Positions 13,801 to 25,300 of a stretch of DNA of 64,000 nucleotides are shown one piece after another. The notes beneath the pieces were generated by a model that saw nothing but the letters and a program-made list of their open reading frames with translations, was not told the origin of the DNA and searched no databases. Made by a program: the position numbers and the translations under genes. How positions within the stretch are numbered: position 1 is the first letter of the stretch; every line of letters starts with the position of its first letter. The DNA is from Pelecanus crispus (lineage: Eukaryota > Chordata > Aves > Pelecaniformes > Pelecanidae), in contig NC_134649.1 of assembly GCF_030463565.1 (NCBI RefSeq), positions 2,615,501-2,679,500 on the forward strand, given 5' to 3'.

Positions 13801-16800
13801 CCAGGCTGAAAATACTATGGGAAAAATTATTCCCAGAAAATATTGGTATCTATAAGCCTGGCCTGAGAGCAAATGGAAAGCAAGAGCAGGAAAAACAGCA
13901 GAGCAGCACTTCTCAAAACTAGAAAGTAGCTGATGGGCTTTATTTTTTTAACTGAGTTTCCTAAGGAAATGTGGGAGCAAGCCCCCCCCGTCTGTCCATC
14001 CCCACAATTTTTGAACCATTTATTTGATTTTAGCAAAACCTGCGTGAGGGTGAGCAATCATGAAAGCCAGTTCACAGGGTCTGGTGTGCTGTCTCACACG
14101 CCCCTTGCTGGCAGAAACAAATAACATTTATTTAATAAGGAGCCTCCACAAATGGGACACATTTTACACCCCCATCCCGGAGCTCCCTCATGCACACACC
14201 AGGTTTCATCTCGCTTCTCAGAGGTTCATTTTCAGCTTTGTCCCCCAAACCCCACATCCCCCTGAGCCAGGGCCAGAGGGTGGCTGCGAGAGTCACATTT
14301 CCCCAAGAAATTCCGGGAAAGGCACTCCTGCTTTTAACGAGGAGAAGATTTTTTTTTTTCCTGCCAACTTCCATAGCCAAGCTAATAAAAATGGAAAGCA
14401 ATAAGAAATTCCAGCAGAAGGGAGGTGTGGGGGAGGAGGAAAGGGAAGATACCACTCATTTGAACCTATCCTAAATAGAAGATAATTAGCCACATATATC
14501 CCAGAAAGAATAGCAACAGTATATGCAATTATTGGGAATGCACACTTTAAGAGCATTTGCCAAAAATGCCTGCTTTTATTAAAAAGGAATGGTTTCACAA
14601 AGGCCCAACTGTAAGAAAGGTTGTAATTTGCCCAAATAAAACTTAATTTGATCCATGAAATAGCTGTGGTTTATTGTGTAATATATGTGCTATGTGTTTT
14701 AATTTAATAGAATCCAATATAATTGTAAGCCAGTCAAGTTTCAGAGCAATTTTGGGTTGTTCCCACAGTGTATATAGTACAGATGCTACTTTGTGCATCG
14801 CACCAGCACATATACAAATCACGAATATAGAAAGGATTATCCACAAAGCAGCAAGCAATGCTTCATCACGCAGCAAACGGAAAATAAGACCTTTGAGGAA
14901 AGCAAAAGATGTTATTTACAGGAAATAACTCTGGATGCTCCACAGTTAACCACTGCATCTCAGACTCCTGGACCCAGTCATGGGGTGCCGGTGCTGGGAC
15001 AGCGGCTGCAGGGACCAGCCCCAGGGTGCCACCCAGCACCAAGTGATGCTGCGGACCCCGATGCGGTGCCACGTCACCCCCAGCGCACCTCCCGTCCTGG
15101 GCGCTTGCCAGATTCGGCAAGCCAGTCCACCTCAAGTGAGGGGAAATGGAGATGAATCTTTATTTTTGCTTTCTAGGAAAGTAGTGGTCCATGTTGGCCA
15201 TCTGTCAGACCAGTTCCACATTCACCCACGAGGCAGCTCCCGCTCCCAAACTCAAAGGACAGGAGGGACACGATGGGTGAAAGCACCAGGATCTCTCTCA
15301 CCCCCCCAGCACATCTCCGCAGCCACCTCAGTTTCTTGGAAAACTGAGCTTAAAACCAGCCAAGGCAACCAGGTAGCACAGCAGATTCACCACCAGCCCC
15401 GCTCACCAAATTCAACAGCTCAAAACCCAAGGCAACGCACAGCACCAGCAGTAGTTTTGCACAGCCCACAGCCCCGTCCCTGCAGCTGGCTCCCTCCACG
15501 AGGCCATTTACCTGGATGAGACATTTGATTTTTTGGTCCTGGTGTTTGTTAGGAAAAAAAACCACAACCCAAACCACTCTGGCTCCTGGGGCTCATTTCA
15601 CACCCCTCAGGGGCACCAGGAGAGCAGCAGCTCCAACCACATGGCTGCTTCATCCTCTGACCCAGGACCGTGCCGTGTCCTGGGCAGCCATTAAAAGCTC
15701 TTCCTCTGCTTCAATCCCACCCACTGGCTTGGAGCTACACACAGCTACAACACCGGAGCAGGCACAAAGCCTGAGCCCATAGGACCCACTGAAGTTTTGG
15801 GAAGTGCAGGTACATGTACGCACACTTCAGCAACTCCACTGGCTCTGTTAAAAATATTAACTCACATCCCAAATTGCTGGAGACATTCCATTACTTACAA
15901 AAACCATGAAGTCAAGCAGCATCACACCCTGAGACAAACATCCAGCTCCTTCCTCTGCATCAAGCGATTTTTTTTTTTTCCCTTGCTAGCCCATGCATGA
16001 GGGGCAATATTCAGCTTTCAATTATGCATTGAACAAGTCCCCTGCACTTTTACTGCAGAGATAAAATCCTGAGAAGAAGGATTATGGTCTAAAGACTGAC
16101 AGACCTTGTAGAACTGTGGCAAAACCTGTGCCACAAAGGGATCTTAGCCACTCTTTTGAAGAGGAGCTAAATGGGGTTCCTTTTAGCATTGATTTCTTTC
16201 CCATTCTGGCTAGTAAAAGGTACTTCTCAGTCACAGCAGCAACAAACATCAAGGACAGGGATGATGAACATCATCTTGCAGCCTCTGGGACCTACCAGCA
16301 GCATCTGGCTGCTTCTCATCAGCCTATTGCACAGTTTTAAAATGCAGTATTACTCAAATTAAGAGGATCTTGTCAAATAAATACATTCTGCAAGTCAAAG
16401 CTGATAAGGACTCAGGTCCAATACTAGGAGAATTACTAATTTGGGACTTCCATTTGAGTAGTCTTTGGGTGTATTTGGCACAGGGAAGCCAGAAACAGAC
16501 TGTGCAGCCTTCAACCTCCTAGTCACACCCGTAACACCATGGGAAACTAGCTGATGCCTCCGTCAATGCTTTGGCACTCACAGATAAAGATGTCCAACAA
16601 GTTTCACTGAGTAACACCTTAGAACACCTCCGTGACCCACCACCTCCGCAGATGATCCATAAAGCAGCCAGCGTGAGTCAGACCATTCACCTCAGACTCT
16701 TCTGCAGAATCAAGATCCTACTCCTCATTGACAAGGAAGTTTGAGGGCTGTGGTCTGGGGAAGCTCCACCTGAGAAGGAGTCACTGCCTTGGAGGAGTGA

Positions 16801-19800
16801 GACTCACCAGCTTAAGATCAGCTGAGGCACCAAACCCATGCAACACCCTATCCTACAACAAAACCACAACTTCTTCATACAGATAACTGATGAGTTGGAG
16901 CAAACTCAAAGGTCGGTGAGTTGCTGAAGCCCTTCAGCACAAGGTGGAAAGGCGCATTTGCTCAGGGATTTGCTGCCCCTCTATCTCCTCTGACCATGCA
17001 GTGCTGTGGGGTGCTACAGGGATCCTACCATGCTACTGAGTGGTGGCACACCTGGCTCCTTCAGCTCAGAGTTCGACCCCCTGGAGCAGCATGATGGTTG
17101 TCCAGGCACTACTACAGGAAGAAGAAAACCACTTCCCTGCCGCACTGCCCAACACATCTCTCCAAAAAAGCACTCAGTGATAACATGGCCACATGGGTGA
17201 CCCAACAATCTTCCCAGCACAAAACTAAACCAGCTCCAGCTCAAAAGCAATCACACAAAGCCCTGCAGCACCCCAGTATCAGGGCACCCAGAGCAGCATC
17301 AGGAGCTTGGTCCAAGCACAGCCCAGGGGGAAACACCCCAGCACCCTCCTGCCAAGAAACTGCTTTCATTTCTGCCCTGAAAAGAGTGTAACCCCATATA
17401 GACCTTAAAGGAACAAGAACAGAGAACGTGCCACTTACCTTGGGTGTTGGAAGACCGTGACTGTTCCTGGAGGGAGAAGGAACCACATTTAGCAGATCCC
17501 AGAAGACTACCCAGAGGGCAGGGGGTTGTGGCCATCTTGTTTTTATAGGGGCTGGAGCAGATGAGCAAACACCAGCAGCTGTGGGTGTCAGCATATGAGA
17601 GACCCATTGGGTCATCAGCAAAACCCAACGATGCCCAGCTGCTCCTGCAAACCCCGGCAGGGAAATCATTGTTCGTTCCCTGCCGTAAATGCTCTCCATC
17701 CACAGCCACCCCAAGGGCTGCTCCAAGCACCGACTTACAGTCACCGAACAGCCCCCCGGGTTCAAACCTCGTGCAGGGGATCGCACAGGGAAGGCTTCAG
17801 CTGAGCTTTGTGAGGGTCCAGAATGGAGTTCAATAGCTTGGAAGTCCTAAAGCATTAAAGGGTCCCAAGTTTGAATGATCACAGTAAGGCATTAAAGGCG
17901 AGAAACGGGACAGAAAAAAATATTTGATGTCTTATTTCATTGCCTCACTGTAAAATCCTTTTTTGTTCCCTTTAAAGCCTTGCTGTCAACTGAAATAAAA
18001 CCCCAGATTTATTCCTGGGGAAGCACATGCGTAATAAAAAAAAAGAAAAATTAAGCACGATTGATGGATTGCACAAGGGAAACCCCAAAGTTAACCCTCA
18101 AATTTCAACCCACCAAAATCCTTTCACTGATGCAAACCCAGCACGGAGCTGAAAGCTGCCCGCCCAGCCTGGCCGCACTGCAAATACAGAGAGTTAAGTT
18201 AGGGAAAATCAACGGCACGTGAATGACAGCTTCCGTGGGCGCTGGGATGTGGTCTTTCATGGGTGGTATAAAAGCAAAGAACAATGCCCATCCTTGGTGC
18301 TATTTGGTCCAAACTACAGAAGAAGCCAGTACAGAGTGGGAAATGATGGCATTGCTGCATCCCTGTGTGCAGGCAAGGAGGAAGAGGACAGGGAGGAAGG
18401 CAGCAGCCGGCTCGGGATGTGAATGCAAAGCCGCCTGGGTGGTGGTGGGAAATGTCGGGCAAGAGGAGGAGACAGAAGGAAACAGGGAGAAGCAACTCAG
18501 CTTTTGGCTGGTTCTTCCCAGTTAAAATGAGGACAGTATTAACAAAAATCTCTTTAAAAAAACAAACATAAAAACGGCCTCTTGACCGGCTGCGTGAAAG
18601 TGATACAGTGAGTGATGTAGGTGGTATGGCAGGACACACCAAATTTAAGCCAAAGGGGATAAAAAAACCCCTGCAAAGCTCTTGAAAGCTGGCTTTAAAC
18701 GATAGTGACATGTTTTGACACCGTTCCCTGACAACAATGGCTGTAACACAAACAAAAATTCATGATGTCAAGTATTAATACTGATGCTGCATGAACTCAA
18801 CCAATGTGGTCCCAATTAAAGATCAAGTACGGTTATAATTTGAAAAATGACTGCGGAAACGTCATTGCGACATTCCCTGCTCACGTCTCTCCCCGACGTC
18901 CACCCCGGGTCTGTGCGCTTCCCTGGCGGGATGCCATTCCCTTCCGTAGCGGGACGTGGTCCCCACTTTCCCCATCTTCGCTCACAACTGCTGTAGGAAC
19001 ACCAAGTCCGGTTGCCAAAATGTATGACCCTGACGTGCATCAGGAGGGCTTTTTAATAGTAAGTTGTTGTCCTATTTTACATTCTGAGTTTTGAGCCATT
19101 GAGGAGGTCTCATCGCATGGTTTTCTCTGCAAATATGAGAGCTACAGAAACATCCTCTGTAACACTGAAAGCTGAGGTGTTTCTGTCAGCCACTGGACTC
19201 CAGAGGCCAGGACTTTATGAAAATCAAATGTACAGGGAGTTGCAATACAACTCTAAGCCTTGGCAACACTAGTCACTGGCAACAAATAACTTTACTAATG
19301 AAGCGAAGCCAGACAACGTCCAACCTGCCCATGCAAGTGCATGGGTGCTACAGCGCTGACAGCAATGAAGCTCACGCAGAAGTCAGCGGAGTGCCTGATT
19401 TTATCCAGGATTTCCAGAGAATAAATGAGCCGAGACAAACTCATTTGACCAGGACTTCTGGCTGCAACTGCTCCTCAGAGCAAACACGTTCTTCCCAAAC
19501 AATTCTGTATCAGTTTATTGCCTGGACGACAGACTGGGAGATCTACAGGACAAATCTGCACACAACTCATCCAACTCACCTCCGCCTTATTTCAAGTTAC
19601 TGGAGAGGTTCCTGAAATTCAGGCCACGCTACAGTGTCTCCAACTGAGGATCCACCCAACCATGAGCTGTCCAAAACCACCGTTTGTTTCTCAACCATCA
19701 AACACCTCTGGGAGATACGGGACTCCCAGACAACCCCCGTGCAAGGCTGATAATGCAAACTGGTCCTACTGGGCTGTTTTTTAGGGCCACTCTCTGTTCT

Positions 19801-20208
19801 GCTCTTCCCACCAAAACTGGTACCCATTGATTTGCACTGATAACCATTGATTTGCACAAAACCGAACATGCACGCTCTTCTTCACGACGTCCCCATCGTG
19901 TTTTGTGTTACCAGAGAGATCACAGAGCCCTGAGCAAGAACAGCTACGGGAGGTTTTCCTCTCACCTTTTCCGTTTGCTCCCTGGCTCTCAAACTGTCTT
20001 CATTTACCCTCCTCTTGGAGATAAGGGCAACCTTCCAGCAACTCATTTATTGTTTTTCTAAGGGTCCTGGCTGAGACGGCAGACAGCGGTCACCCCTCTG
20101 GAAACCCCCCGACTGCAGAGTGCCCGAGCAGACACTGCTGCGGACTTCAGTCAGGGGGAGGGGAAAAACAAAAAAGACAATTAAACCCCCCCCCTATAAT
20201 GCGAATAC

Positions 20209-20214
20209 TTTATT
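20209..20214 (-). terminator. SMAD6: Poly(A) signal of SMAD6 (AATAAA)
   Basis: TTTATT on the plus strand is AATAAA in the SMAD6 sense. It is the first canonical hexamer I see after the stop codon, about 345 bases downstream. It is followed within 25 bases by a G9 run and then a T-rich stretch (about 20160-20180), which fits a GU/U-rich downstream element. Cleavage is expected near 20185-20200. Confidence 0.8.
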
Positions 20215-20391
20215 ATCAATGAGTGACTGGTATTAGCTTTTTGTCTGGGTATTAATAATATTTCAAAAAACCATACATCAAAATTAGGGCTTTCTCCTAT
20301 TTTTGCTGTATAATTTTTCTTTTTTAAAAAAATCTGTATTGAAAGAATTATATAAGCCAAAGTGCATTTTCTGTTTTTTGTCCATATACAC

Positions 20392-20398
20392 ATTGCAC
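20392..20398 (-). promoter_or_regulatory. miR-25/32/92/363/367 family seed match in SMAD6 3' UTR
   Basis: The transcript strand reads GGTGCAATG here. GTGCAAT is the complement of positions 2-8 of the miR-25/32/92/363/367 seed family. The next base is not A, so this is a 7mer-m8 site. It lies in AT-rich UTR, which favours accessibility. That the site is functional is inference; one seed match by chance in 360 bases is possible. Confidence 0.35.
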
Positions 20399-20558
20399 CA
20401 TACATAAATAATTACATTGTAAAAATGACTCCATAATTACAAGTATAATATATATTTTCATATAATATATAAAACTTTATATTAAATCTAGGTAGATGAT
20501 ATTTGGGATAGTCTGTGTCTTTTTTTTTTTTTTTTTTCCTTTCGTCAGAGGCTGACCG

Positions 20559-21100
20559 TTATCGATTGTTACTGAGTAAAATCTCCAGCCAACAAGGACA
20601 CGACGTGATAAACTGTCTCGAGTAACATGGCCCCCAGCCTTTGGCGAAGCTAATCCGCACGCTGTTCGGGTCGTAGGGCCCGTCCGTGTAATCCAGATCG
20701 GCCGTGTGCTGCAAGAGGCAGGACTTCTCGTAGTCAAACACCTTGATGGAATAGCCCGGCATCACCTTGCGCACTATCAAAGTCCTACAGTTGGGGATGT
20801 CCAGTGTCGGGGAGTTGACGAAGATGGGATGCTCGCTGCGGTTGTAAGCCCACACACCGTCCGGTTCTTTGCTAAGTAAAATCCCGTAGCCGATTTTACT
20901 TCGAGTCCTTCTCACAGTCTCGCTCCTGTTTTCCAGGTTTAGCTGTCCGAGGCAGAAGCCGTTTCCTTGAGGTAGGTCATAAAATATACTGACAGACTGT
21001 TCGTACACTGTGTAGAGGCGGCCAACGCGTGTCCGGTGCTCCCAATAGGCCACGTTGCACCAATGGCTCCTCTTCACGGCATCAGGCGACGTACTGGCAT
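20559..21100 (-). CDS. SMAD6: SMAD6 exon 4: MH2 domain and stop codon
   Basis: The last coding exon: 542 nt, two bases completing an Asp codon, 179 further codons and TAA at 20559-20561. The acceptor is a C-rich tract ending in cag at 21101-21103. After a short linker ([12 protein letters not shown]) the MH2 domain starts at about residue 13 of the exon with [18 protein letters not shown]. It continues through [16 protein letters not shown], the [19 protein letters not shown] region and [18 protein letters not shown], and ends with the L3-loop region [18 protein letters not shown] and [13 protein letters not shown]2 binds type I BMP receptors and SMAD partners. As expected for an inhibitory SMAD the C-terminal SSXS phosphorylation motif of receptor-regulated SMADs is absent. 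No frameshift or internal stop is seen and the length is normal for SMAD6. The open frame runs on upstream into the intron, but that part has no SMAD similarity. Confidence 0.98.
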
Positions 21101-21216
21101 CTGTGGGGGAAAGCAGAGGAAGAGTCAGGGTTTGCTGTGACCGCCTGGGAAAAAACAGGTATGGAGGGTAAGCAAAAGGCTCTTCCCACCCACCAGCTTT
21201 GCTCATGTGGGAACTG

Positions 21217-21283
21217 AACTTGTGTTCAACCCAAACTTGTGTTCAACCCAAAGCCCATCTCCAACCCAACGCCCATCTTCAAC
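21217..21283 (+). repeat. 17-bp tandem repeat, two perfect and two degenerate copies
   Basis: AACTTGTGTTCAACCCA occurs at 21217-21233 and again at 21234-21250. Two diverged copies of a similar ...cccatc-tccaac... unit follow to about 21283. It lies about 120 bases upstream of the exon 4 acceptor in intron 3. Confidence 0.9.
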
Positions 21284-22317
21284 TATGTCAAATACCACCA
21301 AGAAGGAAGGCTCAATGAAAGGCTGGTGACCCAACGGGCCACCCACCAGCTCCCATGGAGCTCAACGGCTCTTTCTCTCTTTAACTTAATGTTCAATCCT
21401 GCGTCCAGCAGCCAGAACCCTCTGTACTCAAGATACGTGCGCTTCTACCACCGAGAGCCGGCACGGATACCGTACCACTGCAACTCAGCCACCCCTGAGC
21501 CTGGCGGGTCCCCAGGCTCCTCCAGCATTGCTGTGGTGGTGTACCCCCATTTTCAAAGGCCAACTTGTGTCGGGCTGAAACACAGGGGATGTCCATGAAG
21601 TGCTTGGATTACTGACCCGACAGTTATCTCTGCTATGTAATATTCTTTGACAGCGATGCTGATGTTCCCACGGGGAACATGAAATCTGAGGAGGCATTTC
21701 ATGCCAAGGGGGAGTAGTTGCTATGAACTATACATGTCCTCGTACAAAGCCACTGGAACTCTCTCCAGAACAATGAGAAATGTCTCCTCTTTCTAGGAAT
21801 TACATTCAAGGAAGACAGGAGGGATGCAGACTGCCAGAAATCTGTTTAATTTATTTATGATGCCTCCTAAATTTACGATGCCTCCAGAAGGAAGATGGGA
21901 GCTCTCAGCCATAAGAGCCCCAAAGAGGGTGAATTAACCTCTTGCTGAACATCATTCCTGCTCCTACCACACCGGTTAACAGAAAACCACCCTGGGATTT
22001 CAAGCAAGGAGCTCTGCTTCAAGCCAGCCCTGCTCCATGCCCGGCATTAAGCTCCCTGACAATATATCACGCGCCCGCAGCCTGCTGACCCCTCTGCCTT
22101 CGTGCCATCATGTCCGATTAACTCGCACACGGGGTGATGCCATTATTTTGCTTCAGAGACCCTATTGACGCACCGGATTTCAAGCGCAGCCCTACAGCCC
22201 CGTTTCTTTTCAGGTTCAAATTACCCCGGAGGGGAACGGGCTCTCCTCCCCATTAACAATCTTTGAATTAAGCGGCTCTGTTAGAGTTTAATTTGAGTTG
22301 TAACTATATAAATTTAA

Positions 22318-22343
22318 GGGGAGGGAGATGGGGGAAAGGGGGG
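22318..22343 (+). other. G-quadruplex motif
   Basis: Four G runs of 4, 3, 5 and 6 bases are separated by loops of 1, 4 and 3 bases, a strong canonical quadruplex pattern. The G-rich strand is the template strand of SMAD6. It lies in intron 3 about 1.2 kb upstream of exon 4. Confidence 0.75.
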
Positions 22344-25300
22344 TAATTGGGCAAGCAGGGATGCAGCGAGGCCGGCAGGATGCCCTTTGCCGGGGGCAAT
22401 GCTCATCGTCTTGCACCGACCCCTTCACCCGTCACAGGTCTAAACCACCCCGAAAAGGTCAGATTGGCCCCTTCCTCCCCCATCGTCTGTTTAAATTATT
22501 TTTAGAACCCAGCATGGCCGCCAACAGTCCCTTTTCAGTTTGATGCGCATTTAACTGGGAAGGAAACCCTGCAGCAATCACACACTTCAAACCCACTGGG
22601 AAAACAAACACCATTTCCCTGCATTTACGGCAATCCTCCATAGTGAGGAGTGAGCCAACAGCTTCGTGTCCCTAATACTGGAGGTGATGTCCTGGGCCTC
22701 CGAAAGGCATGGGAAAAGCACTGCTGAACACAACTGGGCGAGATGCGCCCCTTAAATTCAGAGTTAGTGGCTTTGCACAGCAGGAAAATGGCTGAAGACC
22801 CTTGGTCAGAGCAATGGCAGCATCCCGGAGCTGGGTGAGGCAAACTTGGGTTTCTTTCCCCAAGGACCAGGTCCTGTCCCCCAGCCACAGCCCTTGTGGT
22901 GGGGTGGGACGCTTCCCCACGTCCCAGTGGCACCAGTGGGTCTTTGTGTCTCTGTGCTTCTGAGCCATCCTCAGTGGAAACCACTCACAAGTCACTCTGT
23001 TATAAGTTCATCCTAATGCTGCACTCTGCTAATGACAAAAATCAGCAAAAACAAAGGGTTTTTCCCATTCTTACTCTTTGGCCAATAACTGTACTTCCTT
23101 TGCCATCTCAAATGACCCTCCTGCGTCTGGATCACCAGGACACGACGAGTTAAACGAACAACCCAACTTGCTCCGAAAGGGTAATGACTTCATCGGCAAG
23201 TACATGATAGATACATGGTACCCAAGCACATCATTAAATACTGACAACTGGACTTGACTCTTCCTGAAGTATCTCATGATGCCTTGCGAAGTACCAGCTA
23301 TGCGAACATGAAGTTTTAGGGAAGGAAGAGAAGATTCAAATGCAGTGCTGTGTTAGAAACCCCTCCCAGCTGCCCAGTGCCAATATGATGCACTAAGGCC
23401 TCCACCAAGAACAGAAACTTTGATGAAACTGGTGATAAAAAGTTTCAGAACCTCTTTGCGGTATTTCTGCAGCAGTTGCAAAAATGATGTTAACCAAGTT
23501 TATGGCATTAACACAAATCTGACCCAAACAGTCTTATCTAACTGAATGTTACTGAAACAAGACCATCCTTAGCTACATCTGTACAAACCCCTGAAATCAA
23601 CAACTTGGCACAGATGAAAATCGTTTGACCTTCTCTGATAACATCCCTTGGTCTACCACTGTGCAGACTGTCAGCATACTTTGCTCTTTAAAATACACTA
23701 CAGCAAATAATTCCATGTTTTCTTTTAAGAGGTGAAACAAGATGTAGTTCATAAATGATGAAAAAGGCAGGACAGCAGAAAGAAATGGTACTGAACAACT
23801 GAGCTTCATCTGCAGGTACATCTTCCACAGCGTCCAGATTCCAGTCATCTTTCCCCTGGGACATCATACAGTTGAGACGCCCACAGTGCCTTTCCAAAAC
23901 TCTTCTCAAATGCTAAATTTTGCTGTTGTCCCACTCGAGTGATGCTGGGGGGGGCTACAGACAAGCTCAGAGCTTTTCATCTGCCGGGCCCGGAGGCTGG
24001 TAGCAATTACCGAGCTCTGCATCTGTTTAACCTCCCAACCTCCACAAAGCCCTGCATGCCCATTAGCTAAGTTGGTTTTGTTATTACATTTTTTTAGAAA
24101 CTACCACTCAGCCCCTGAATTTCCCTTACAGACTAAGAATGGGACAACTTCAAAACTCAAGTTTCCCCTACCGTTGAATTAATTAGGGGAATAGTGAGCA
24201 ATAAACATTTAAATAGGTGTTTCCCATGGTTTATTGCAAATTAACATACCTAGTGGGGGAAAGCAAAGCAGGAGGAAACCAGCGTCTATTCTACAAGAAC
24301 ATCTCGCTGTAGGTGCCACCATTCCTGGTGCCATCTCTGCTTTCCAGGAACCGGCAAATATTTTGGCAAAATCATCAATCCACACATATGCTGAAAACAG
24401 GGGAAGGTTTTTTTTTTATTACGCCTCCTGCTTTCATGCATCTGAAATAGCCTTACCAAAATCACTTCCATGCAGTTTATGGCATGAGCTTCAGCCCGCC
24501 CATGCATGCACGCATCTCGGGGGGCGAGATCCCCCCCTGCCAATGTGCTTCTCATCTCTGTCACCCTGTCACGGCTCCTGCCCGGCAGTGACAGCTCTGC
24601 CAGCTCAAAGCACTCCTGGAGATGTCCTGTGCTCCTTCAAACGGGCGAGGACGTGAGGTTTAGGTAACTGCACATCAAGCAGCCAAAAGTTTCCTTTCCG
24701 CCCCACTTTTCCTGGCCGGGGGTGAAGAAAGGCTTTAAAAGCCATGCACCAGCTGCAAAAGCAACCTGCCCGTGGCCCGCAGGCAAATAAAACACCCCAA
24801 AAGGAGACAGTTAAAAGGCTCATCTGAAAAGCCTCTGCCTCCGGAAAGCTTTCGGCAGGGTCCCTCTTCTCCCCCAGCCCCATCCATCGCCGCCCTTGCC
24901 GGCCGCCTCCCCCGAGCCGCGGTGGGCTCCTCTGCCTTCTTTTATCTCCCAGCGCACTCAACCAAATCCTGAAAAGATGAACTCATCTCGCAGCCCTGAC
25001 ATAAAGCAAGCACTTTAGCAAGCCCCTAATACAAGGGGGCCTGCGCTGTGTCTTATCCCCTGCCAAGTATTAGTTTCGCCTCCAGCTATTAGCCACTACC
25101 ACTCGGCAGACAGCAGGGGCGGCCGGCAGAAAAGCATGTCCTCTGCTTTTTAAATAAATATTCCATTTTTTCCTCCTCTTTTTCCATGCTGCCCTTTATG
25201 CACAGACAAGAAAATCCATTTTTTTTCCCCTCTTTTTTTTTTTTTCCCCTTTCTGCTGGAACAGAGGCAGGCTTGTTAGCTTTCTTTTTGAAAAAAGAAA

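Larger units (their letters stand above)
1..20194. other. Intergenic region downstream of SMAD6
   Basis: No exon with recognisable protein similarity is visible on either strand. Open frames reach about 207 codons (11779-12402, plus) but have no domain, no conserved-looking composition and several overlapping frames. The only interspersed repeat I recognise is the CR1 3' fragment at 4566-4700. In other amniotes SMAD3 lies downstream of SMAD6 on the same strand; no SMAD3 exon is visible. AT-rich, CpG-poor stretches such as 4080-4330 and 14460-14960 are the best candidates for conserved non-coding elements. Confidence 0.75.
20195..20558 (-). other. SMAD6: SMAD6 3' untranslated region (short form)
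   Basis: About 360 bases of strongly AT-rich sequence follow the stop codon in the transcript sense. It opens with an A18 tract (20520-20537, only about 21 bases after the stop). It has many ATAT stretches, at least two AUUUA pentamers (near 20404 and 20478), and a canonical AATAAA at 20209-20214 followed by a G run and a T-rich stretch. The end coordinate is inferred from cleavage usually falling 10-30 bases after AATAAA. A longer form using a more distal site cannot be excluded. Confidence 0.8.

Noticed and set aside
1..20194. Possible SMAD3 exons downstream of SMAD6
   Set aside because: Expected by synteny, but no MH1, linker or MH2 sequence of SMAD3 is visible on the minus strand.
20559..21206. 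Reading the exon 4 frame as a free-standing 215-residue protein from the Met at 21206
   Set aside because: The first 35 residues are intronic and unlike any SMAD. A good acceptor at 21101 joins in frame to exon 3.
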